DNA from: Pseudomonas syringae
GTDB lineage: Bacteria; Pseudomonadota; Gammaproteobacteria; Pseudomonadales; Pseudomonadaceae
Reading direction: 5' to 3'
Length of the DNA: 64,000 nucleotides
Assembly (NCBI RefSeq): GCF_001698815.1
Contig: NZ_LGSI01000050.1
Span: forward strand, 248,001 to 312,000
The translations under genes and the position numbers were made by a program. The notes beneath the pieces are model-generated. The model was not told the origin of the DNA and ran no database searches. It saw nothing but the letters and a program-made list of their open reading frames with translations. This document shows, piece by piece, positions 1-8,316 of the stretch (position 1 is the stretch's first letter; each line of letters begins with the position of its first letter).

Positions 1-411
1 TTGGTGGGCGGTGCCGTGGCCAGCGTATTGTTCGGCATAGCCTTGCTGGCGGCGGGGCAGAGTTCGACGTTTACCGGCACCATCGCCGGCCAGGTGGTCC
101 TCGAAGGTTTCTTGCAGGCCAAGATTCCCTGCTGGCAGCGGCGGTTGATCACCCGCGCCCTGGCGTTGATTCCTGCGTTAATTGGCGTGATGTGGCTCGG
201 CGATAGCTCGGTAGGCAAGATGCTGGTGCTCAGCCAAGTGGTGCTCAGCCTGCAACTGCCATTCGCCCTCTGGCCGTTGATTCGCTTCACCAGCGACCGG
301 CATTTGATGGGGCCGTTCGTCAACAGCCGGTTGGTGCAGACCGCCGCCTGGAGCCTGTTCGGCCTGATCTCGGCGGCGAACCTGACGCTGCTGTGGTTCT
401 GGATCAGCTGA
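1..411 (+). CDS. mntH: Nramp-family Mn2+/divalent metal transporter, C-terminal part
   Basis: This is the last 136 residues of an inner-membrane, proton-coupled divalent metal transporter. The gene begins before the window, so the in-frame TTG at base 1 should not be read as the start. The segment GQSSTFTGTIAGQVVLEGF is the strongly conserved block of MntH proteins around a late transmembrane helix. It is followed by at least three more hydrophobic helices, and the protein ends in a helix close to the stop. Known Nramp proteins import Mn2+ or Fe2+. The exact substrate cannot be judged without the metal-binding DPGN segment, which lies outside the window. Confidence 0.85.
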   Translation: MVGGAVASVLFGIALLAAGQSSTFTGTIAGQVVLEGFLQAKIPCWQRRLITRALALIPALIGVMWLGDSSVGKMLVLSQVVLSLQLPFALWPLIRFTSDRHLMGPFVNSRLVQTAAWSLFGLISAANLTLLWFWIS

Positions 412-490
412 TTTCGACCTGAACTCCGTGGACGCCTTTGACTCACAACCCTGTCAATAGATCAGGTGTCTGCGAGCAGGAGCGAGTCCT

Positions 491-1963
491 TTGAAAGTCG
501 AGAGTGCAAGTCTTCCCGGCGCCGAGCGGGAAAAGGGCAGGGTTTTCGAGACCGACTTACCCGCGCGTCTTGATCGTCTGCCCTGGGGGCGTTTCCACAC
601 GCTGCTGGTGTTCGCGCTGGGCATTACCTGGCTGCTCGACGGCCTGGAAGTGACGCTGGCCGGTTCGGTATCGGGCGCGCTCAAGTCCAGCGAACTGCTG
701 CAGATGTCCAACAGCGAGATCGGCCTGGCGGGCGGGGTTTACATTGCCGGCGCAGTGTTAGGTGCCTTGTTCTTTGGCTGGCTGACCGATCGCCTCGGTC
801 GTCGCAAGTTGTTCTTCATTACCTTGCTGCTTTACGTCGGCGCCACTGCGGCTACTGCATTTTCCTGGAATGTCGCGAGTTTTCTGTTGTTTCGCTTTCT
901 CACCGGGATGGGCATCGGCGGTGAATACACGGCGATCAACTCGACCATTCAGGAGTTCACCCCGGCGCGCTACCGTGGCTGGGTGGACCTGACCATCAAT
1001 GGCACATTCTGGCTGGGCGCTGCATTGGGGGCGGCAGGCTCGATCGTCTTGCTCGATCCGCAATGGGTCGGCGGCGACCTAGGCTGGCGGTTGTGCTTCG
1101 GCATCGGCGCGGCACTCGGGCTGATCATCCTGTTCATGCGCTTGTGGCTGCCGGAAAGTCCGCGCTGGTTGCTGATCCACAATCAGGCGGATCAAGCGCG
1201 ACGCATCGTCGAGCAGATCGAAGCAGGCATGATCAAGCAGGGCCACCGATTGCCCGATGTCACCAGCAAACCGCTGCGTTTGCATGCCAGGGATCACACG
1301 CCGCTGCGGGAGATATTCCAGACCTTGTTCGTCAAGTTTCGCCAGCGGGCGTTGGTCGGCATGACGCTGTTGACTGCCCAGGCGTTCTTCTACAACGCGA
1401 TTTTCTTTACTTATGCGCTGGTGCTGACGGACTTCTACCAGGTTCCGGCTGAGCAGGTCGGCTGGTACGTGTTGCCTCTGGCCCTGGGCAACTTTTGCGG
1501 CCCGCTGCTGCTGGGGCGTTTGTTCGATGTGATTGGGCGCCGGGTGATGATCAGCCTGACCTACGGAATCTCCGGCGTGCTGTTGGCCATTAGCGGCTAC
1601 TTGTTTGAGCAAGGCGTTCTGGATGTGACGCAGCAAGCAATTGCCTGGATGGTGATTTTCTTCTTCGCGTCCGCTGCCGCCAGTTCAGCGTATCTGACGG
1701 TGGCCGAGACCTTTCCCCTGGAAATTCGCGCATTGGCGATTGCCGTGTTCTATGCCTTTGGCACCGGCCTGGGCGGGATTATCGGGCCGAGCCTGTTCGG
1801 CTATCTGATCCAGACCCATGACCGCAGCAACGTCCTGATCGGCTATTTGATCGGAGCGGGGCTGATGATAGTGGCTGCAATTGTCCAGGGGATCTGGGGC
1901 GCAGCCGCTGAGCGCAAGTCGCTGGAACAGGTGGCCAGGCCACTGTCGCAAGCTCAGGATTGA
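491..1963 (+). CDS. MFS transporter, sugar-porter-like
   Basis: A 490-residue inner-membrane major facilitator with about 12 hydrophobic helices. The signature loop DRLGRRK (residues 100-106) lies between helices 2 and 3, and PESPRW (221-226) follows helix 6; both are typical of the sugar/organic-acid porter branch. The start is a TTG at 491 preceded by AGGAG at about 478-482, and no better ATG lies upstream. About 45 hydrophilic residues precede the first helix. The substrate is unknown. Relatives often carry aromatic acids or sugars, but no catabolic gene is adjacent. It is followed within 30 bases by a convergent small gene. Confidence 0.85.
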   Translation: MKVESASLPGAEREKGRVFETDLPARLDRLPWGRFHTLLVFALGITWLLDGLEVTLAGSVSGALKSSELLQMSNSEIGLAGGVYIAGAVLGALFFGWLTDRLGRRKLFFITLLLYVGATAATAFSWNVASFLLFRFLTGMGIGGEYTAINSTIQEFTPARYRGWVDLTINGTFWLGAALGAAGSIVLLDPQWVGGDLGWRLCFGIGAALGLIILFMRLWLPESPRWLLIHNQADQARRIVEQIEAGMIKQGHRLPDVTSKPLRLHARDHTPLREIFQTLFVKFRQRALVGMTLLTAQAFFYNAIFFTYALVLTDFYQVPAEQVGWYVLPLALGNFCGPLLLGRLFDVIGRRVMISLTYGISGVLLAISGYLFEQGVLDVTQQAIAWMVIFFFASAAASSAYLTVAETFPLEIRALAIAVFYAFGTGLGGIIGPSLFGYLIQTHDRSNVLIGYLIGAGLMIVAAIVQGIWGAAAERKSLEQVARPLSQAQD

Positions 1964-1988
1964 GCGGGCGGCGCTTGACTCATGGTAC

Positions 1989-2240
1989 TTAATGCAGGGC
2001 GAATAGCGCGCCGCGTTTGGTCAGCAAAATATGATCGGCGGAGAGAAACAGCAGGCCCAATGGGTCGCTGAGTACGCCGTAGATGAAATGACCGGTGATC
2101 ATGTCCAGCTCGAACAAGTCTCTCAGACCCAGAAGGTTATTCTCTGCATCCCCTCGCAGGGCCAGTGACGAGCTGTAATCAACAATTGATAACTGAGCGA
2201 TCAATGACTGCAGTAAGGCTGAATTGCTCTCGATAGACAT
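1989..2240 (-). CDS. hypothetical protein, 83 aa
   Basis: An 83-residue protein of unrecognised family. It starts with ATG preceded by AGGG at a normal spacing. The sequence is mostly helical, with a leucine-rich N-terminus and a hydrophobic C-terminal part (around LGLLFLSADHILLTKRG), but shows no signal peptide or clear membrane span. It resembles the short accessory proteins common in Pseudomonas genomes and is the first of four small genes on this strand. No function can be assigned. Confidence 0.6.
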   Translation of the reverse strand: MSIESNSALLQSLIAQLSIVDYSSSLALRGDAENNLLGLRDLFELDMITGHFIYGVLSDPLGLLFLSADHILLTKRGALFALH

Positions 2241-2357
2241 GGTGTTACCCTGAAGTACAGCGTACAGATTGGAACGCTATCCAAGTAGGAAGCCTGTCAT
2301 CGCAGTTGGTTCAGTTCCTTGTTGCTCAACAGGATCAGAGGTATCAGCAGGACCGGA

Positions 2358-2552
2358 TCAAGGTGTGATCCGGTCGGCAATGGTCCGTAAATCATCGACC
2401 GTATCTTGCAGCTTGACGACCTGATGACTCACATCTGCGGCATCCTTGGCGTGGATGGAGTGCTGCAGAAAGACAGCATGACCGGCCAGGCTCAGGGAAA
2501 TGCTTTCCAGATCATTTGCGGTTTTTTGCAGGTCTTGCTGAATTTCTTTCAA
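2358..2552 (-). CDS. hypothetical small helical protein, 64 aa
   Basis: A 64-residue, probably fully alpha-helical protein with heptad-like spacing of hydrophobic residues (LQKTANDLESISLSLAGH and VVKLQDTVDDLRTI). This suggests a helical hairpin or a short coiled coil. The only start in frame is TTG (read from CAA at 2550-2552), and the upstream ribosome-binding site is weak, so the start and even the gene are less certain than its neighbours. It sits in a run of small genes on the same strand. The family was not recognised. Confidence 0.5.
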   Translation of the reverse strand: MKEIQQDLQKTANDLESISLSLAGHAVFLQHSIHAKDAADVSHQVVKLQDTVDDLRTIADRITP

Positions 2553-2624
2553 GGATCAATGCTCACGGTTGCGACTCAAAAAGCCGAATCGTTTGGCCAT
2601 TGACGTCAGCAGGATTTTCAGCGT

Positions 2625-2864
2625 TTATTTACTGCGCGCCTTGGCCTCGGCTGCCAGGCATTCCAGAGCGAACTGCTCGGTGTAGGTCATCTGGATCGGG
2701 GTTGTTTCGCCCTTGACGGTACGTTCGCCTTCCAGGATGTAGCGCATGCGTTTGTCGGTGACACCAATGCGCTTGGCAATCCAGGATGGCGTCTGACCGA
2801 TGCGGCTGATCAGTTTGTCAGCGTATTCGGTGGCCGGGTTGTAATGTTCAGCGTTGGGAGTCAT
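2625..2864 (-). CDS. small helix-turn-helix-like protein, 79 aa
   Basis: A 79-residue protein. I chose the ATG at 2864 (MTPNAEHY) over an upstream in-frame start that would add 13 arginine-rich, atypical residues. Residues of the SWIAKRIGVTDKRMRYIL segment fit a helix-turn-helix, as in short Cro-like or excisionase-like DNA-binding proteins. The C-terminus is alanine- and lysine-rich. A DNA-binding role is inferred from this segment alone. There is no neighbouring partner gene to test it, and no sign of a mobile element around it. Confidence 0.65.
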   Translation of the reverse strand: MTPNAEHYNPATEYADKLISRIGQTPSWIAKRIGVTDKRMRYILEGERTVKGETTPIQMTYTEQFALECLAAEAKARSK

Positions 2865-2967
2865 GTCGCGTCCAGATAAAGTGTTGCGGCGATGGCATCG
2901 CATTCGGGCGACATAGTGCTTGAATCAGCACCCCGTGTCTCCTGCGGGCAGTCAACAAATCCGCTGA

Positions 2968-3162
2968 TTACTCGTCTTCCTGTTCGGAATAGGAGTCCAG
3001 CAGCGCTGCCAGGGCCAGGGTGCGTTGCAGCCCGGAAGTCGTCGCCATGATTTCGGCGACTGCGGCAATCGCCGCAGCCTTGGCTTCGGCGCGCTCTGCG
3101 TCGGTGTGGTTAAGCGTGGCGTCCTGCGCGGCTTCGATGATCGATTGCTCAAAGCTGTTCAT
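2968..3162 (-). CDS. hypothetical alanine-rich small protein, 64 aa
   Basis: A short, acidic, alanine-rich helical protein beginning MNSFEQSIIEAAQDA. An in-frame TTG five codons upstream also exists, but the ATG at 3162 is the more usual start. The repeated AAAIAAVAEI and LALAALLDSY stretches suggest two amphipathic helices. There is no signal peptide and no recognised domain. It lies between the 79-residue putative DNA-binding protein and the bestrophin gene, all on the same strand. Confidence 0.6.
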   Translation of the reverse strand: MNSFEQSIIEAAQDATLNHTDAERAEAKAAAIAAVAEIMATTSGLQRTLALAALLDSYSEQEDE

Positions 3163-3209
3163 AGGTGTGCTCGGCAAGGGAAGGTTTTCCGGATAAGGCC
3201 TTGAAACGG

Positions 3210-4127
3210 CTACAGCTGCACATCATTGACAGGCTCCAGGCGAGGTGGGGCGGGTTCGTCGAGCATGTCCAGCACCGAGATTTCGATGTCACGGCACAGT
3301 GCGTTCAACGGCAGATCATTGGGTTGGGTGTCGAAAGGGTCGGCGATCTGGTCGCCCAGCGCGTCAAGTCCGAAAAAAGTATAAGCCAATACCAGCACCG
3401 CAAACGGCGTAAACCAGCCGATGCTGTCCACCAGGCAAAACGGCAGCAGGAAGCAATAGACATGCACGATGCGGTGCAGCATCAGAATGTAAGGGTAGGG
3501 GATCGGCGTATTACTGATGCGTTCGCAGCCGCCCAGTACGTAAGACAAGCGGTTCAGCTGCTGATCCATGTCGGTTTTCAACGGGTCGCCGATGCTGCTT
3601 TGCCGCGCCTGGTCCATCAGCCGTTGGCCGATCAGGCCCAGTAGTACGCTTGGCGGGTTTTCCTTGTCGAAGGTGGCGCGTTGCAGCGCTGGCTCCAGCA
3701 GCCGGCAACTGTCCTCACCGGGTTTCTCGCCGCGCAGCCAGTCCTTGAGCAAGTAGCTGAAGGCAATCAGCGCATCGAGGAGGGCGCGTCGTTCGGTCGA
3801 CGGCAGGTTGGGCATCATGCTCAGGCTTTGCCGGGTCAGGTTGCGGGTCACAATGGACAGCTCGGACCACAAGGTGCGCGCCTCCCAGAACCTTTGGTAA
3901 GCCACGGTATTGCGAAAGCCGAGGAAGATCGCCAGCGTCAGCCCCCACAGGGTGAATGGCGTTGCGGTCAGCACCACTTTGTAATCGAACAGCTTGCCAT
4001 GGGTAGCAACCACCACCGAACTGATCAGCATCGTGAACAGCACTTTGGGCCAGATCGCCGGCACGATGGTGCCGCGGATGGCAAATAACAGCGCCCAAAG
4101 GGACGGTTTCTGTGGGCGGGTAATCAT
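3210..4127 (-). CDS. bestrophin-family anion channel protein
   Basis: A 305-residue inner-membrane protein of the bacterial bestrophin (UPF0187/YneE) family. Typical features are two N-terminal helices (around residues 25-45 and 55-75), the block FRNTVAYQRFWEARTLWSEL, and a second pair of helices near residues 205-245. This is followed by the acidic segment DPFDTQPNDLPL, which corresponds to the bestrophin calcium/gating region. Family members form pentameric chloride or cation channels. The physiological role in Pseudomonas is not established. The gene reads divergently from the LysE exporter gene. Confidence 0.85.
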   Translation of the reverse strand: MITRPQKPSLWALLFAIRGTIVPAIWPKVLFTMLISSVVVATHGKLFDYKVVLTATPFTLWGLTLAIFLGFRNTVAYQRFWEARTLWSELSIVTRNLTRQSLSMMPNLPSTERRALLDALIAFSYLLKDWLRGEKPGEDSCRLLEPALQRATFDKENPPSVLLGLIGQRLMDQARQSSIGDPLKTDMDQQLNRLSYVLGGCERISNTPIPYPYILMLHRIVHVYCFLLPFCLVDSIGWFTPFAVLVLAYTFFGLDALGDQIADPFDTQPNDLPLNALCRDIEISVLDMLDEPAPPRLEPVNDVQL

Positions 4128-4308
4128 TCAGCAACTCTGTCTGGGGAAAGCAATGCCCGTAATTCTGCCCTATCGGTGCCAGATGATCAGCATTTGCGTT
4201 GTGTCTCTGCGGGTTTTTTGCACATCGCTGGGTAATTTTCTTCAATACCCAGCCGGTGCGCGTCTTTACCGTGATCGACTCATTTCCGGGTTAAGTCAGG
4301 GTATTCAG

Positions 4309-4896
4309 ATGAGTGTGTTTCTTTCCATGGCGGCCTTCGCACTGGCTTCGTCGATTACGCCGGGACCGGTCAATATCGTTGCCCTGAGTTCGGGGGCCAG
4401 ATTTGGCTTGGGACCGGCGTTGCAGCACGTAACCGGCGCAACCCTGGGCTTCACGTTATTGCTGGTGTTGACCGGTTTCGGATTGCATGAGGTGCTGATT
4501 CAGTGGCCGTTCCTGACCCAGGGGATCAAGTGGGCAGGGGTGGGTTTTCTGTTGTACATGGCGTGGAAGCTGGCCCGTGACAACGGTCGCTTGAGCGTCG
4601 ATCAGGCCAGCGACCGGCCGTCGATGCTGTACGGCGCGGTCATGCAATGGCTTAACCCCAAGGCCTGGCTGGCGTGTATTGCCGGCATGGGTGCCTTTGC
4701 CGCCAGCGGTGAGGCGCGGCTCATCTGGCAGTTTGCCGCGATCTACCTGGTGATTTGTTACTTGTCCCTGGCGTGCTGGGCTTTTGCCGGGACTTTCCTG
4801 CGCCCCTATTTAACCAGTGCGCTGGGCATTCGCGTGTTCAACCGCTGCATGGCCTTGCTGCTGGTGGGCTGCGCTGGGTATCTGCTGGCCGCTTAA
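4309..4896 (+). CDS. LysE/RhtB-family amino-acid exporter
   Basis: A 195-residue inner-membrane exporter with six hydrophobic helices. The N-terminal ITPGPVN motif (residues 16-22) is diagnostic of the LysE/RhtB family. The start is the ATG at 4309; longer in-frame extensions run over the bestrophin gene on the other strand and are not credible. Family members export amino acids or their analogues. The adjacent convergent AraC-type regulator, whose stop overlaps this one by four bases, is a common partner of such exporters. The substrate is unknown. Confidence 0.85.
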   Translation: MSVFLSMAAFALASSITPGPVNIVALSSGARFGLGPALQHVTGATLGFTLLLVLTGFGLHEVLIQWPFLTQGIKWAGVGFLLYMAWKLARDNGRLSVDQASDRPSMLYGAVMQWLNPKAWLACIAGMGAFAASGEARLIWQFAAIYLVICYLSLACWAFAGTFLRPYLTSALGIRVFNRCMALLLVGCAGYLLAA

Positions 4897-5723
4897 AGCT
4901 TGTATTGGCCTGGGGTCGCGGCGAGATGTTTCTTGAACGCTCGTTGAAAATGCGCCTGATCGGCAAAGCCGGTTTCCTGAGCTACATCGGCGATCAGCCG
5001 CCCGCTTTTGAGCTGCGTGCGGGCATGTTGAATCCGTCGATTGATCAGGTAGGCATGGGGCGTCATGTGGTAACGCTGCTCGAAGGCGCGAATCAGGTAC
5101 GACGCCGAGATATTCGCAGCGCCGCAGATATCGTCGAGGCTGATCGCTGCCTTGAAGTTATCGTTGATGTAGTGCTCAGCCCGTTCCACGCGATCCACGG
5201 GTTGGTCGGCATGCAGGACGGCACTGCCCAGTGTCTGTTGCATCTGGGTGAAGAAGGAAACCGCAGCGCATTGTTTACCGAGCACATCCGTTTCGGTGTC
5301 GATCAACGTGGCATACAGCTGATTGATCCCCCGAAACAGCTCGACGGAGCTGCTGTGAGTCTGGGCGATGGGCTGGAAATCAAGGTTGGTGTCCATGCCC
5401 AACTGGTGCTGAAGGTTTCGTAGCCACAGGCTGTCGACGTACAGCATCAGATATGACCAATGCTGGTCGGCAATCGGGTTGCAGGCATGCACATCGCCGG
5501 GATTCATCAGCACCACTGTGCCGCTTTGGACGCGGTGGCTGGTCTTCTCATGCAGGTACGTGCTTTGCCCGGCGGTGATTGCGCCGATGGAAAACACCTC
5601 GTGAGAATGCTTGGCGTAACAGAATTTGCGCCCATCGCCCACCGAACGTGCCTCGATGAAAGGCAAGCGAGCGTCGCGCCAGAAAAACGGTGCGGCCAAG
5701 CGTTTGGCGCTGTCCTGGTCCAT
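4893..5723 (-). CDS. AraC-family transcriptional regulator
   Basis: A 276-residue regulator with an N-terminal cupin-like sensing domain (HSHEVFSIGAITAG, followed by MNPGDVHACNP) and a C-terminal double helix-turn-helix (about residues 175-276). The second HTH contains the usual IADVAQETGFADQAHFQRAFKKHLAATPGQY signature, given here only to mark its position near the end. It is convergent with, and overlaps by four bases, the LysE-type exporter. AraC regulators of this layout often control the neighbouring exporter; that link is inference. Confidence 0.85.
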   Translation of the reverse strand: MDQDSAKRLAAPFFWRDARLPFIEARSVGDGRKFCYAKHSHEVFSIGAITAGQSTYLHEKTSHRVQSGTVVLMNPGDVHACNPIADQHWSYLMLYVDSLWLRNLQHQLGMDTNLDFQPIAQTHSSSVELFRGINQLYATLIDTETDVLGKQCAAVSFFTQMQQTLGSAVLHADQPVDRVERAEHYINDNFKAAISLDDICGAANISASYLIRAFEQRYHMTPHAYLINRRIQHARTQLKSGRLIADVAQETGFADQAHFQRAFKKHLAATPGQYKL

Positions 5724-5803
5724 GCCGATTCAATCCCGAGGCGTAGTAGTAGAAAGTGAGATTAGCCTATCCCGGGTTCGCACCACCAATCCGGGATCGG
5801 CAT

Positions 5804-6703
5804 TCAAGCGGCGTTGTGTAACTCGATCAAGCCCTGAAACCAGTCCATAAACACCCGACATCGTTCCGGCAGATGGCGTCGATGGGCGTACACCAGGGAA
5901 ATCTTCATCGGCGCGGGACGAAACTCAGGCAGGATTTCAATCAAGTCACCGCGCATCAGATGTTTGCGCATGCCCATGCGCGGCGACTGGACGATGCCCA
6001 GATTGCCCAGGCAAGCGGCCTCATAAGCCTGCACATTGTTGACGGTCACGCTGTGCGGCATGGCCACTGTGCGGGTTTTGTCCTGATCCTGGTATTCGAA
6101 GTGCGCGGTGCTCGCGCCGAACGCCATCACATAATTGATCAAGCGATGCTGCTGCAAATCCGCGAGGCTGGTCGGGACGCCATGCTGCCGGGCGTAACCG
6201 GCGCCGACGCAATTGACCATCGGCAAGTCGCCCAGGTTGCGCGCCACCAGATGCGAGTCCGGCAGCTCGCCGATGCGCAAAACGCAATCGAAGCCTTCGC
6301 GCACCAGATCGACCCGACGATCCGTGCTGCTGATTTCCAGATCAATCCCTGGATGCTGGCTCAGGAATTCACTCAAACGCGGCAGAAGGATGTTGTGCGC
6401 CATGGCGGTCGGCATGTCGACCCGCAACCGACCGCTGAGCATTGCATCGCTGCGGAACAAGCCTTCAAGCTCATCCATCTGCGCCAGCATGTCTTTGCTG
6501 CGTTCGTACAACAGCTGCCCATCAGGCGTGACCTGAACCCGGCGCGTGGTTCGTAATAACAGGCGCGTGCCAAGCAGTTCTTCGAGGGCCTGGACCTGTT
6601 CCGACACGGTCGAGCGCGGCAGGCCCAAGGCTTCGCTGGCTTGAGTGAAACTCGACAGTTCGGCGACGCGCACGAAGGTGCGCAACAGTTCCAGTTTGTT
6701 CAT
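5804..6703 (-). CDS. LysR-family transcriptional regulator
   Basis: A 299-residue LysR-type regulator. The winged HTH lies at residues 1-60 (ELSSFTQASEALGLPRSTVS) and is followed by a linker helix and a periplasmic-binding-like effector domain (about 90-295). It belongs to the large CrgA/DsdC-like branch that usually regulates a divergent gene. Here the divergent neighbour is the SDR oxidoreductase beginning at 7019. The 315-base gap between them contains a REP doublet next to the LysR start. Confidence 0.88.
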   Translation of the reverse strand: MNKLELLRTFVRVAELSSFTQASEALGLPRSTVSEQVQALEELLGTRLLLRTTRRVQVTPDGQLLYERSKDMLAQMDELEGLFRSDAMLSGRLRVDMPTAMAHNILLPRLSEFLSQHPGIDLEISSTDRRVDLVREGFDCVLRIGELPDSHLVARNLGDLPMVNCVGAGYARQHGVPTSLADLQQHRLINYVMAFGASTAHFEYQDQDKTRTVAMPHSVTVNNVQAYEAACLGNLGIVQSPRMGMRKHLMRGDLIEILPEFRPAPMKISLVYAHRRHLPERCRVFMDWFQGLIELHNAA

Positions 6704-6729
6704 GCCGAATGAATCTCCGTAGATACCGC

Positions 6730-6867
6730 CTTGATCCCATCACACAACCCGTAGGACCGGCTTTAGCCGGGAGGAGGCCGGTACATTCGCAGCAGTTGCG
6801 TCGTCTGACCTTGCGCCCTCCCGGCTAAAGCCGGTCCTACGGACCCTGTGTGCTGGCCGACATCGCG
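6730..6867. repeat. REP doublet (BIME-like), copy 1
   Basis: Two facing REP palindromes. The left arm GTAGGACCGGCTTTAGCCGG and the right arm CCGGCTAAAGCCGGTCCTAC are separated by about 45 bases. The whole 138-bp unit, including its flanks TTGATCC and GACATCGCG, recurs almost unchanged at 17793-17931. It lies in the LysR/SDR divergent promoter region. The remaining sequence up to 7018 carries the SDR ribosome-binding site (GAGG) and no other feature I can support. Confidence 0.85.
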
Positions 6868-7018
6868 GTGTAAGCGACATGGATAAATCCTCTGCGCGGC
6901 TTTCCTTCAATTGTTCGCTTAAAGCGTCTAGTCATTTCGCTTATCAGCAGTTTATCGCTAGTGGATCGAACAATAGACTCGTTCCCACTCCCTGACCACT
7001 CTCTTCGAGGAAATACCC

Positions 7019-7777
7019 ATGAGCAAGAAAATCGCTTTGATTACTGGTGCCAGTCGCGGGCTTGGCAAAAGTACGGCGTTGCACCTGGCGGCCCAAGGTG
7101 TCGATGTGATCGGCACCTATCACAGCAAGCAGGCAGAAGCCCAAGCCGTGGTCGCCGAAATTGAGGCCCTTGGCGGTCGTGCGCACATGCTGCAACTGGA
7201 TGTCAGCGACAGCAGCAGTTTCGATGCTTTCAGCGCGCAGGTTTCCCGGACGCTGGCGGATGTTTTCCAGACCAGTCAGTTCGATTTCCTGGTCAACAAT
7301 GCGGGCGTCGGCATCTACAACAGCTTTGCCGAAACCAGCGAGGCGCAGTTCGATCAGTTGGTGGATATTCACTTCAAGGGGCCGTTTTTCCTGACCCAGA
7401 AACTGCTGCCATTGCTGGCCGATGGTGGGCGCATCGTCAACGTATCCAGCGGTCTCGCACGCTTCAGCCTGGTCGGTTACGCGGCGTATGCCTCGATGAA
7501 AGGTGCCATCGAAGTCTGGACCCGTTACCTGGCCAAGGAACTCGGACCACGCGGCATCAACGTCAACGTGCTGGCCCCCGGCGCGATTGCAACGGATTTT
7601 GGCGGCGGGACAGTGCGGGACAATGCTGAAGTCAACCAACTGATAGCGTCCAGCACCGCACTGGGACGGGTCGGTGAAGCCGATGACATCGGCGCGGCGA
7701 TCAGCATGTTGCTGGGTGACGGCGGGAAGTGGATCAACGGGCAACGGATTGAGGCGTCAGGCGGGATTTTTCTCTAA
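7019..7777 (+). CDS. short-chain dehydrogenase/reductase (SDR)
   Basis: A 252-residue cytoplasmic NAD(P)-dependent oxidoreductase of the classical SDR family. Visible motifs are the cofactor-binding TGASRGLG (residues 9-16), NNAG (93-96), the catalytic serine near 143, and the YASMK catalytic pair Tyr157/Lys161. A PG motif follows the active site. The start ATG has GAGG about 8 bases upstream. The divergent LysR gene is the likely regulator. The substrate cannot be read from sequence; relatives are annotated as 3-oxoacyl-ACP-reductase-like. Confidence 0.88.
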   Translation: MSKKIALITGASRGLGKSTALHLAAQGVDVIGTYHSKQAEAQAVVAEIEALGGRAHMLQLDVSDSSSFDAFSAQVSRTLADVFQTSQFDFLVNNAGVGIYNSFAETSEAQFDQLVDIHFKGPFFLTQKLLPLLADGGRIVNVSSGLARFSLVGYAAYASMKGAIEVWTRYLAKELGPRGINVNVLAPGAIATDFGGGTVRDNAEVNQLIASSTALGRVGEADDIGAAISMLLGDGGKWINGQRIEASGGIFL

Positions 7778-7782
7778 AACCC

Positions 7783-7870
7783 GTTGGAGTGAGGCATGCC
7801 CGCGAAGGCGTCAAAACTGGCGATGAAAAATGCGACCAGACGATGATTCGCGGGCAAGCCTCGCTCCTAC
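7783..7870. repeat. inverted REP pair
   Basis: Facing REP arms (GTTGGAGTGAGGCATGCCCGC and its counterpart ending CAAGCCTCGCTCCTAC) sit between the convergent SDR gene and the RcnB-like gene. In RNA they would form a long stem and may act as a bidirectional 3' end. Confidence 0.75.
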
Positions 7871-7876
7871 AAGCTG

Positions 7877-8185
7877 TTATTTTCTGATCGGCACGATCTC
7901 GGTGATCTGACCGTTGGTGATCTGCACCATCACGTACTTGTCATTGATCTTGACCCACTGGGCTTCTTTGGACGGTGCTTTGAGGCCGTGCTTGCTCCAG
8001 TCCTTCATGCCGGCTTCAGGGCGCTGGAATTTTGCTGGCGCCCGGGAACCCAGTTCCAGATCACGGATATTCTCTTTGGATTGTTCAACTTTCGGTTCAG
8101 GCTTTTCCTGAGCCTGGACGGCGACATTGGTGACAGAAACGCAGCCAAGAATAGCCAGACAAGCGATGAGCGATTTACTGTTCAT
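7877..8185 (-). CDS. RcnB-like small periplasmic protein
   Basis: A 102-residue secreted protein. I chose the ATG at 8185 because it has AGGA about 8 bases upstream and opens a clear signal peptide (MNSKSLIACLAILGCVSVTNVAVQAQ). Longer readings only add untranslated leader. The C-terminal motif APSKEAQWVKINDKYVMV resembles the short RcnB domain, in which a W-V-x-x-x-x-Y-V pattern is conserved. E. coli RcnB is periplasmic and affects nickel and cobalt homeostasis. The match covers a short motif only, so the function is tentative. Confidence 0.7.
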   Translation of the reverse strand: MNSKSLIACLAILGCVSVTNVAVQAQEKPEPKVEQSKENIRDLELGSRAPAKFQRPEAGMKDWSKHGLKAPSKEAQWVKINDKYVMVQITNGQITEIVPIRK

Positions 8186-8316
8186 AAGTGGTTCCTGATT
8201 TGCTAACGGCTCAGTGCGTAATGCTCTGTTCGTGTAGCTAGGACCACCGTTGCCAAAAAACATTCGGTTTGAAGTTGCCGTTCGCCTCAACTGCAGAAAG
8301 GTGAACGGCACGACGA

